DNA of 21,175 bases from an uncultured Collinsella sp. (GTDB lineage: Bacteria > Actinomycetota > Coriobacteriia > Coriobacteriales > Coriobacteriaceae). The notes beneath the pieces are model-generated. The model did no database searches, was not told the DNA's origin, and saw only the letters and a list, made by a program, of their open reading frames with translations. The stretch is from NCBI GenBank assembly GCA_900541685.1, contig UQKM01000031.1, forward strand, positions 1 through 21,175, in the 5' to 3' direction. The number at the start of each line of letters is the position of its first letter. The stretch's first letter is position 1. The position numbers and the translations under genes were made by a program. Positions 1-6,526 of the stretch are shown here, piece by piece.

Positions 1-1
1 C

Positions 2-142
2 CCCGGGGACTACGTTGACGCTGCTTGTCTCGCCCGGGTGCCGTCGGGCCAGGGAGGGGCGTCTTCGCTGATAATTGCTTTGTTGGGAGGGCTGCTTTTA
101 TGCGGCTCTTTCTTTGTTTTTGGGTATATTTGTCTTTGTTGA
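2..142 (+). CDS. Possible 3' end of an upstream gene (partial, C-terminal membrane helix)
   Basis: One frame is open from the window edge to a TGA at 140-142 and would encode a 46-residue C-terminus. It holds a small-residue stretch (VPSGQGGASS) followed by about 24 hydrophobic residues (LIIALLGGLLLCGSFFVFGY), which look like one membrane-spanning helix at the very end of a protein. The following 86 bases contain a weak GC hairpin (158-173) and then the fmt leader. I do not recognise the family. The fragment is short, so an open frame by chance is possible. Confidence 0.35.
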   Translation, partial: PGDYVDAACLARVPSGQGGASSLIIALLGGLLLCGSFFVFGYICLC

Positions 143-228
143 ACTGTTCTTGCGGCTGGGTGCGTTTGCGCCCTGGAACGCTTCTTTTGTAGCCGTCTCG
201 GCTCGTTATTGAGAGGAGACTAACTTTT

Positions 229-1149
229 ATGCGTATTGTGTTTATGGGTACGCCTGATTTTGCTGTGCCTTCGTTGACTTCGCTTGTTGAGGCTGGGAAC
301 GAGATTGCGCTTGTTGTTACTCGTCCTGATGCTGTTCGTGGGCGTGGTAAGAAGCTTGAGCCTTCTCCTGTTAAGGCCAAGGCGCTTGAGCTGGGGTTGC
401 CGGTTGTTGAGGCTAATCGTATGACGCCTGAGGTTGTTGAGGTGCTCCAGGCTGCCCAGGCTGATATTTTCTGTGTGGCTGCCTATGGTTGCATTTTGCC
501 CGATGAGGTGCTGCATATGGCGCCGCTTGGTATTGTGAATGTTCATGCTTCGCTGCTGCCTCGTTGGCGTGGGGCTGCTCCTATTCAGCGTGCGATTCTC
601 GCTGGTGATGAGGTTGCTGGCGTTTCTATCATGCGCATTGGGCACGGCGTGGATACTGGTGCTTATTGTGCTCAGGCTTCCACGTTGGTTTCCGGTAAGC
701 ATGCTGAGGCGCTGGCCATGGAGCTTGGTGAGCTTGGCGGCAAACTGCTGGCTGATACGCTTCCTTCTCTTGCCGATGGCACCGCCGTGTGGACTGAACA
801 GGATGAGGCGCTCGTCACCCATGCTGCCAAGATTTCCAAGCAGGAGATGCGCTTGGATCCGCAGATGGCGGCGCTTGATTGCGTGCGTCATGTGCTGGCT
901 TCGTCCGATACCGCGCCTGCTCGTTGCGTGATTGCCGGTAAGACCGTGCGCGTGCTCGATGCTGTGGCGGCTGACGTGTCGCTTGGCGAGGGTCAGGTTC
1001 TCGTCAAGGCTAAGCGTGTTTACCTTGGTCTTTCCGATGGCACGGTTGAGTTGCTCGAGGTTAAGCCCGACGGCAAGCGTGCTATGGCTGCTTCTGCTTG
1101 GGCAGCCGGCCTGCAGGGCGCCGATCTTTCGTGGGGTGTTTTGTCATGA
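229..1149 (+). CDS. fmt: Methionyl-tRNA formyltransferase
   Basis: Cytoplasmic enzyme that transfers a formyl group from 10-formyl-tetrahydrofolate to Met-tRNA(fMet) to make the initiator tRNA. The 306-aa product has the usual family length. It begins MRIVFMGTPDFAVPSL, typical of Fmt. It carries the formyltransferase core NVHASLLPRWRGAAPIQ (about 104-120), with N104 and H106 matching the catalytic Asn and His, and GHGVDTGAY (138-146) with D142 as the catalytic Asp. A C-terminal tRNA-binding domain follows from about residue 205. The ATG at 229 has an AGGAG about 10 bases upstream. The stop overlaps the rsmB start (ATGA), so the two are probably translationally coupled. The first half uses strikingly many T-ending codons (GTT, CTT, GCT), unlike the glycogen genes. 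Confidence 0.97.
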   Translation: MRIVFMGTPDFAVPSLTSLVEAGNEIALVVTRPDAVRGRGKKLEPSPVKAKALELGLPVVEANRMTPEVVEVLQAAQADIFCVAAYGCILPDEVLHMAPLGIVNVHASLLPRWRGAAPIQRAILAGDEVAGVSIMRIGHGVDTGAYCAQASTLVSGKHAEALAMELGELGGKLLADTLPSLADGTAVWTEQDEALVTHAAKISKQEMRLDPQMAALDCVRHVLASSDTAPARCVIAGKTVRVLDAVAADVSLGEGQVLVKAKRVYLGLSDGTVELLEVKPDGKRAMAASAWAAGLQGADLSWGVLS

Positions 1150-2546
1150 GCAAGCTGTCTCCCGCGCGCAAGCTCGCGCTCGATGTGTTGATGGAGGCCG
1201 ACCGCCGCGGCATGTATGCGCGCGACGTGCTGTCCTCTCGCGCATCGGCCAAGGCTATTGACCAGCGCGATTCCGCTTTTGCCGCCCGCTTGGCGCTGGG
1301 TGTTGCCGCCACGCAGGGTATTTTGGACGAGCTGCTCGATCAGTTTCTTGATAAGCCTAAAAAGGTTGCGCCGCGTGTTCGCATGGCGCTTCGCATCTCG
1401 GCCTTCGAGATGCTTTATCTGCATACGCCTGGCCGCGTTGCCGTAAGTCAGGGTGTTGAGCTGGTGCGCAGCGGTGCTAAGTCCGCCGCTGGCTTGGCCA
1501 ATGCTGTACTGCATAAGGTTGCGGACAATGTTGAGGACTTTGCTACTGCGTCCGATGTGGATGAGTCTAAGCGACGCTTGGTTCGTCTGTCGCGCCTGAT
1601 GGGCCTGCCGCGTTGGCTTTGCTCTCGTATTATGGCGTCATTCGATACGCCCGAGGGCGCGCTCAGCTTTGCCGGCAATCTGGCACCTGCGCCGCTTGCT
1701 TTGCACGAGAATGCCTTTGCAACCAAGCCTGATCCGTACCTATCGCAGCTTGTGGCGCCTGTGTTCCCGGGCTGCCATGCGCCGGTCGATGCGCAGTCCA
1801 CCGTTGCGTCGGGTGTGTTTGAACGTGCTGCCGCGGTTGCCTCGGACCTCAACGCTCAGCTTATCGCTACTGCGGCGACCCGTCCCGGGCGTTGCCTAGA
1901 GATCGGCGCCGGTCGTGGCACCAAGACCTATGTGATGATGTGCCAGGCCAAGCGTGCCGGCTACGATCGTCAACACACCGCACTCGATTTGCACGATCGC
2001 AAGTGCGATCAGAATCTCGCGCGCCTGCATAAGGCCGGTATTACGGGTGTTCGCACGGTTTCGGGCGATGCCTGCGAGCTTGACGAGGTCCTCACGTCGT
2101 TCGATGCGATGCTTGGTAAACCCGTTCTGTTCGATACGGTGTTTATCGATGCGCCATGCTCGGGCACCGGGACCATGCGTCGTCATCCCGAGATTCCGTG
2201 GCGCCTGACCGAAAAGGATGTGACGGTTGAGCTGCCCCGCCTGCAGCTGACGATGCTCAAGGAAGCAGCCGCGCGCGTGGCTGCCGGCGGTGAACTTATC
2301 TATGCCACCTGCTCGGTCTTTGATGAAGAGAACTCGCAGGTTGTGGATGCCTTCCTGGCTTCGCCCGAGGGCGCAGGCTTTAGCTTGGCACCGCTCTCCG
2401 AGGCACAGATCCTTCAGCTTCCCGAGTTTGCCCAGGCTAAGAAGCTCGTCTCCGTACGCCAAAACGACCGTGGACTTTTCCAAAGCGTGCCGGTAAACGC
2501 CGACTCCTATGACGGCCACTTCTGCGCCAGGCTGGTCCACAAGTAA
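1146..2546 (+). CDS. rsmB: 16S rRNA (cytosine-5) methyltransferase RsmB/Sun family
   Basis: S-adenosylmethionine-dependent methyltransferase that modifies a cytosine of 16S rRNA. The 466-aa product has a NusB-like N-terminal RNA-binding domain (about residues 5-140) and a Rossmann methyltransferase domain. Visible motifs are CLEIGAGRGTKT (SAM-binding motif I), FIDAPCSGTGTMRRHPEI (motif IV, Cys338) and YATCSVFDEEN (motif VI, Cys389, the expected nucleophile of this family). The ATG at 1146 overlaps the fmt stop. An in-frame upstream start at 1098 would lie well inside fmt and is less likely. An fmt-rsmB pair is common in bacteria. The gene ends 7 bases before a long inverted repeat. Confidence 0.94.
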   Translation: MSKLSPARKLALDVLMEADRRGMYARDVLSSRASAKAIDQRDSAFAARLALGVAATQGILDELLDQFLDKPKKVAPRVRMALRISAFEMLYLHTPGRVAVSQGVELVRSGAKSAAGLANAVLHKVADNVEDFATASDVDESKRRLVRLSRLMGLPRWLCSRIMASFDTPEGALSFAGNLAPAPLALHENAFATKPDPYLSQLVAPVFPGCHAPVDAQSTVASGVFERAAAVASDLNAQLIATAATRPGRCLEIGAGRGTKTYVMMCQAKRAGYDRQHTALDLHDRKCDQNLARLHKAGITGVRTVSGDACELDEVLTSFDAMLGKPVLFDTVFIDAPCSGTGTMRRHPEIPWRLTEKDVTVELPRLQLTMLKEAAARVAAGGELIYATCSVFDEENSQVVDAFLASPEGAGFSLAPLSEAQILQLPEFAQAKKLVSVRQNDRGLFQSVPVNADSYDGHFCARLVHK

Positions 2547-2552
2547 CAACTA

Positions 2553-2619
2553 AGTTGCGGTGAAATAGGGATTGAATAGCGGCTTCTACCCGCCAAACAG
2601 TCCTTATTTCACCGCAACT
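2553..2619. repeat. 67-nt long inverted repeat, candidate interspersed element or bidirectional terminator
   Basis: AGTTGCGGTGAAATA (2553-2567) is perfectly complementary to TATTTCACCGCAACT (2605-2619). The stem extends four more pairs inward with one G-U. The 37-nt interior has its own small GCGG/CCGC stem. The element lies between the convergent genes rsmB and fmdB. It is far longer than a normal intrinsic terminator and has no clear U-tract, so it may be a genome-wide palindromic repeat (inference). Confidence 0.7.
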
Positions 2620-2643
2620 CATAAGGAAACCTGGGTAGCTAAA

Positions 2644-2683
2644 GAAGCAGTCCCGCGATCGGTGTCGGTCGCGGGACTGCTTC
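2644..2683 (-). terminator. Intrinsic terminator after fmdB
   Basis: Perfect 15-bp stem GAAGCAGTCCCGCGA / TCGCGGGACTGCTTC with a 10-nt loop, starting 4 bases past the fmdB stop. Read on the minus strand it is followed by TTTA, a short U-tract. It may also stop rsmB transcripts coming from the other side. Confidence 0.8.
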
Positions 2684-2687
2684 GTCT

Positions 2688-2924
2688 CTAGTGGTTATGT
2701 GGGCAGTTGGCGCAGCAGCCGCTTGTGGCGCTGGTGCTGGAGCCGCCGCTGCGCTGGTCGGTGTTGTAGAAACCGCTGCCATCGAACTTAATACCGCTGG
2801 CCGAGAACGTCTTGGCCGCCGGGGCACCGCAGCTCGGGCATAGGACCTCGGGGGTCTCGGACATGGGATGCTCAACCTCGAACACGTTGCCGCAGCTCGA
2901 GCACTTGTAATCGTAGCGCGCCAT
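2688..2924 (-). CDS. FmdB-family zinc ribbon protein
   Basis: Small 78-aa protein with the FmdB-type N-terminal zinc ribbon: MARYDYKCSSCGNVFE gives the first CxxC (Cys8, Cys11) and VLCPSCGAPA the second CxxC, together a four-Cys zinc knuckle. A Ser/Gly-rich linker follows, and the protein ends in a second Cys/His cluster (GCCANCPHNH), which may bind another metal. The family is widespread and has been described as putative regulatory proteins, but its molecular role is not established. The start ATG has a good AAGGAAG Shine-Dalgarno. It follows the GH13-GH77 gene on the same strand, with a hairpin between them, so co-transcription is uncertain. Confidence 0.9.
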   Translation of the reverse strand: MARYDYKCSSCGNVFEVEHPMSETPEVLCPSCGAPAAKTFSASGIKFDGSGFYNTDQRSGGSSTSATSGCCANCPHNH

Positions 2925-2946
2925 AATACTTCCTTTTCAGCACAAA

Positions 2947-2968
2947 GCGGGCAGATCGCTCTGCCCGC
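2947..2968 (-). terminator. Hairpin between the GH13-GH77 gene and fmdB
   Basis: GCGGGCAGA / TCTGCCCGC, a 9-bp stem with a 4-nt loop, located 45 bases after the fusion gene's stop. On the minus strand it is followed by TTTG, on the plus strand by AAAAA. Probably a terminator for the fusion gene, although it also lies in the leader of fmdB. Confidence 0.6.
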
Positions 2969-3012
2969 AAAAATTCAAACAGCTGTAACTGTACCCTATA
3001 TCGGGGGTTTTA

Positions 3013-6000
3013 TCACGCTTCGCCCCAGAATCTATGGGTGTTGCGCAGGAGCTGCGCAGTTTTGCCCTCGGCGGCCGCAACATCGGTCTCGTCAGCCTGC
3101 CAGGTCCAGTTGCCCGTGGCCACGCCCGGAACGTTCATGCGCGCGTCGTCGCCCAGCCCCAGGATATCCTGTAGCGGCATCATCACCAGGGGAGCGTCGC
3201 TTGCCAGCGCGTCGCTCATCAGCTTGGCCGCCACCTCAACACCGCTCGGCTCGTCGCCGCCCGCAAAGGATCGCGTACACCAACCGGCCAGCGTCGACGT
3301 ATCATGCGTCGAGGTGTACAGGATCTTGCCGGGCGTAGGATGCACACCGCAACGGACGTCGTAGTCGCTAAACTCCAGTACGTCCATGCCGGGGAAACCG
3401 CAGGTCGAAGCCATGGCGCGAACACCGGGCGTCAAATAGCCCAGGTCCTCGGCGATAAAGTTGAGCGGACCCAGCTCGTCATAGGCGGTCTGGAAGAGGT
3501 CCTTGCCAGGTCCCGCAAGCCAGCGGCCGTCGGCACAGGCCTTGCCGGCGGGGATGCTAAAGTAGCTGTGGAACCCCAGGAAGTGATCAAGACGCACGCG
3601 GTCGTAGAGCGAGAACGCACGACGCAGGCGATCCATCCACCAGCTATAGCCGTTCTGCTTCATGTGGTCCCAACGGAACGTCGGGTTGCCCCACACCTGG
3701 CCTTCGGGCGCAAAGTTATCGGGCGGCGCACCGGAGATCTCGATCGCCTTACCGGTATCGGACAGCCAGAAGTTCTCGGGTTCGCTCCACGCATCGGCCG
3801 AATCGTCGGACACGTACATGGGGATATCGCCGATGACCTCAATGCCCTTCTTGTGCGCATAGTTCATAAGCTCGCACCAAGCCAGGTCAAAGCGGTACTG
3901 CATGTACGCCTGAAGCTCGGCCTCGTCGTGGAAGCGCTTGTCGTCGATCAGATGCTCGTTGTAGCGCGCGACATCCGCCGGCCAATCGTGGCGCGACTCA
4001 CTCTCAAAGTACTTCTTAACGGCCATGTAGACGCAGTACTTCTCGAGCCAATCGGCATTGCGATGTTTAAACGCGGTGTACAGCGGATCGGCATCCTCGC
4101 CGCCGTTGGTCTTCCAGACAGCAAAGTCGGCGGCCAACTCCTCGTGACTCTCGGGCAGTAGGTCGATATTCCCCGCAAAAGCAGAGGGCCCGGCATAGGG
4201 GGAGCGGAAGAAATCCGTCGGGTTGACGGGCAGGACCTGCCAGTAACGCATGCCCATGGCGGCCAGATGGTCGATAAAGCGACGCGTGGGTGCGCCGATC
4301 GTACCTGGCTTGCCGTCGTCGGTCGGTACCGAGGTGATGTGGCACACGACGCCCGCGCCGTGATCAAGCGGCTCTTGCAGACGCTGCTCGGCGTGGTGAT
4401 AGATGATCGACGACCCCAGCGGATACAAATCGAGTGTGACGGTACCGTTGTGGATTTCGCACTCGTGGCCGCTGATCACGTCGCTCGCACATTCGCCGAG
4501 CGCCGGGATCGTCACGCAGTGCGAATTGCGCAGGCTGCGGTTGATGATAACCGTCGCGGCCTCACCGTCTTTACCGGTGCGCGTGTAGGCGAGTACCTCG
4601 TCGTTGAGCGCGAAGGCCTTGATCTCGCCGTCAACCATAAACGGCAGGGCGCGGCGCACGGCCGAGGCGTTTTTAAAGATAGCGAGTGTATCGAAGTCGT
4701 GCAGGTCTTCCTTCATGGGAAGCGTGCGGCGATTGCCCGGATCGGTCAGGCCCTCAAGGCCGTACTCGTCACCATAGTAAATCGAAGGCACGCCGGGGAA
4801 CGTCATCTGCATGAGCGTTGCAAGCCAAAAACGGCTCTTGGCCAGGCCCATCGAGTTCTCGTCCAGGCGCCACTTGCTGCGCTCGCACTCGGGTAGCTGC
4901 GACTCGTTGGGACCGCCGCCGAGCACTGAGATAATACGTGGGCGGTCGTGGCTCGACAGCAGGTTGAGCGCGCAGGACAGGGCCTCGCGCGGATAATTCT
5001 CGCGCAGGGTTTCGATATCCTCGGCTGCCTGGTAGGCGTTCTTATAGCCCATCAAAAAGCCGATGACCATATCGCGGAAGGGATAATCCATAGCCGAGTC
5101 AAGCTCGGATCCTTGCAGGTAACGACGCAGATGGCCATAGCTAATCTTGTTGGAGGCGTCTTCCCAGACCTCGCCGAGCAACAGCGCGTCGGGCTTCTCG
5201 GCGAGCACGGCCTTTTTGATCTCGGCCAGGAAGTCATCGGAAAGCTCGTCGGCCACATCCAGGCGCCAGCCATGGGCTCCGGCGCGCAGCCATTTACGGA
5301 TGATACCGTCCTTGCCCAGGATCCGCTCGCGAACCAGCTCGGAGCTCTCATTGATGGCGGGCATGTTACCCACACCCCACCAGCAGTCATACGAGCCGTC
5401 CTCGTGGAAATAAAACGCGTCGCGCCACGGCGAATCTTCGCTTTGCCATGCGCCCACGCCGGGATAGTTGCCGTAGCGGTTGAAGTAGATCGAGTCGTCG
5501 CCCGTGTGGTTGAACACGCCGTCCAGGATGATGGAGATGCCCAGCTTCTCGGCTGCCTGGCACAGCTCGGTAAAGTCCTGCTCGGTGCCCAGGATCGGGT
5601 CGATCTTGGTGTAATCGGCCGTGTCGTAGCGGTGGTTGCTCGCGGCTTCAAAGATGGGGTTGAGGTAGATGGCTGTAAAGCCCAGCTCGGCGATGCGAGG
5701 CAGGTCTTCTTGGATACCCTTGAGTGATCCGCCGTAGAAGTCCCAGGTCTTGATGGAGCCGTCCTCGGCGCGCTCGTATACGGGCGGCTCATTCCAGTCC
5801 TCGACCATGCGGCGCTGGATTCCGTTGCGAGGCTTTTCGACCTGGGCCAGCGTGCGCTCGCGCCAGTGCTCGTCGCGGGCGTAGCGATCGGGGAAGATCT
5901 GGTAGACCATGCCGCGCTCGTACCACTCGGGTCGAACTTCGCGGTGCTTGTAGACGGTGACCTGGAACGACGGCACCTCGGCGTAGTCGTAGGTCACGCC

Positions 6001-6309
6001 CTCGCCGCCGGTGCGGCCCTGGGGCGCGCCCAGGCGAACCTCGGGTTGGCCCTCGATATTGCAGATAAAGCTGTACCAGATAAGACAGGGCTCGGTGCAC
6101 TCAAGCTCTACACTAAAGATCCCGTCGCCCTCGTGCGTCATGGGATACCGAGACTCACCAATCTCATCGACCCAGGTACGCAACGTAAGCGTTGCCTGGT
6201 TGGGATCGGCATCCTCCAGAATCACGGAGAGCGAAAGGGTAGTTTCTGTGGTCACAGCGCCAAACGGAGTGCGAAACTGCGGCAGACGGCTGTTGTGAAT
6301 CAATCTCAT
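3013..6309 (-). CDS. Fused alpha-amylase/neopullulanase-type GH13 enzyme and 4-alpha-glucanotransferase (GH77, MalQ-like)
   Basis: One 1098-aa chain joins two enzymes of maltodextrin use. Residues 1-125 form a beta-rich N-terminal domain, as in neopullulanases and maltodextrin glucosidases. Residues 130-640 are a GH13 barrel: DGVFNHTG (region I), GWRLDVADE with nucleophile D351, LLGEVWED with acid E380, and SSHDRPR with D455. Residues 648-1098 are GH77: GAGVVCHITSVPTDDGKPG, the WQVLPVNPTDFFRSPYAGPSA block, VRLDHFLGF with nucleophile D908, FIAEDLGYL with E954, and STHDTSTLAGW with D1003. Both active sites look intact. GH13 would hydrolyse alpha-1,4 (perhaps alpha-1,6) bonds; GH77 would disproportionate maltooligosaccharides. 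No signal peptide is visible, so it is likely cytoplasmic. The frame is continuous. No strong Shine-Dalgarno precedes the ATG at 6309, but the next in-frame Met is residue 57. The exact GH13 specificity cannot be told from sequence alone. Confidence 0.93.
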   Translation of the reverse strand: MRLIHNSRLPQFRTPFGAVTTETTLSLSVILEDADPNQATLTLRTWVDEIGESRYPMTHEGDGIFSVELECTEPCLIWYSFICNIEGQPEVRLGAPQGRTGGEGVTYDYAEVPSFQVTVYKHREVRPEWYERGMVYQIFPDRYARDEHWRERTLAQVEKPRNGIQRRMVEDWNEPPVYERAEDGSIKTWDFYGGSLKGIQEDLPRIAELGFTAIYLNPIFEAASNHRYDTADYTKIDPILGTEQDFTELCQAAEKLGISIILDGVFNHTGDDSIYFNRYGNYPGVGAWQSEDSPWRDAFYFHEDGSYDCWWGVGNMPAINESSELVRERILGKDGIIRKWLRAGAHGWRLDVADELSDDFLAEIKKAVLAEKPDALLLGEVWEDASNKISYGHLRRYLQGSELDSAMDYPFRDMVIGFLMGYKNAYQAAEDIETLRENYPREALSCALNLLSSHDRPRIISVLGGGPNESQLPECERSKWRLDENSMGLAKSRFWLATLMQMTFPGVPSIYYGDEYGLEGLTDPGNRRTLPMKEDLHDFDTLAIFKNASAVRRALPFMVDGEIKAFALNDEVLAYTRTGKDGEAATVIINRSLRNSHCVTIPALGECASDVISGHECEIHNGTVTLDLYPLGSSIIYHHAEQRLQEPLDHGAGVVCHITSVPTDDGKPGTIGAPTRRFIDHLAAMGMRYWQVLPVNPTDFFRSPYAGPSAFAGNIDLLPESHEELAADFAVWKTNGGEDADPLYTAFKHRNADWLEKYCVYMAVKKYFESESRHDWPADVARYNEHLIDDKRFHDEAELQAYMQYRFDLAWCELMNYAHKKGIEVIGDIPMYVSDDSADAWSEPENFWLSDTGKAIEISGAPPDNFAPEGQVWGNPTFRWDHMKQNGYSWWMDRLRRAFSLYDRVRLDHFLGFHSYFSIPAGKACADGRWLAGPGKDLFQTAYDELGPLNFIAEDLGYLTPGVRAMASTCGFPGMDVLEFSDYDVRCGVHPTPGKILYTSTHDTSTLAGWCTRSFAGGDEPSGVEVAAKLMSDALASDAPLVMMPLQDILGLGDDARMNVPGVATGNWTWQADETDVAAAEGKTAQLLRNTHRFWGEA

Positions 6310-6332
6310 AGTACGGTCCAGTTCAATAGAAT

Positions 6333-6350
6333 CATGGCCTGCGGGCCATG
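6333..6350. repeat. Perfect hairpin in the leader of the GH13-GH77 gene
   Basis: CATGGCC / GGCCATG, a 7-bp stem with a 4-nt loop, lies 24 bases upstream of the start codon. It could affect translation, especially because no clear Shine-Dalgarno is present. The role is inference. Confidence 0.45.
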
Positions 6351-6370
6351 GGTTTTACGCCTAAGATGTA

Positions 6371-6451
6371 AGTATATCTGTAGTACACAGGGTGTATAAA
6401 CAACATCCGTTTACTATCGGCGAACGGTTGTCCTAGAAAATCGTTTTACCA
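6371..6451 (-). promoter_or_regulatory. Candidate promoter and operator of the GH13-GH77 gene
   Basis: On the minus strand, TATACT (6371-6376) is a good -10 match, with no convincing -35. Upstream lies TGGTAAAACGATTTT (6437-6451), which shares the half-site TGGTAAAACG with the site at 16355-16363 in front of glgB and the HAD gene. A weaker relative, AGTAAACGG, lies near 6410. The CG-centred half-site resembles LacI-family operators; which regulator binds is unknown. Confidence 0.45.
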
Positions 6452-6463
6452 CTACCTACAGAG

Positions 6464-6490
6464 AAGGGGCGCCCGGTTGGAGCGCCCCTT
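6464..6490 (-). terminator. Terminator-like hairpin after glgA
   Basis: AAGGGGCGC / GCGCCCCTT, a 9-bp stem with a 9-nt loop, begins 37 bases past the glgA stop. On the minus strand a short pyrimidine stretch (CTTCTCT) follows. It would separate glgA from the GH13-GH77 transcription unit. Confidence 0.7.
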
Positions 6491-6526
6491 GCTTAGGGTT
6501 TGATGAGGTTTTGAATCGTCTGTATG

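Noticed and set aside
158..173. Terminator for the upstream fragment (GGGTGC/GCGCCC)
   Set aside because: Only 6 bp with a G-U pair and no immediate U-tract; too weak to call.
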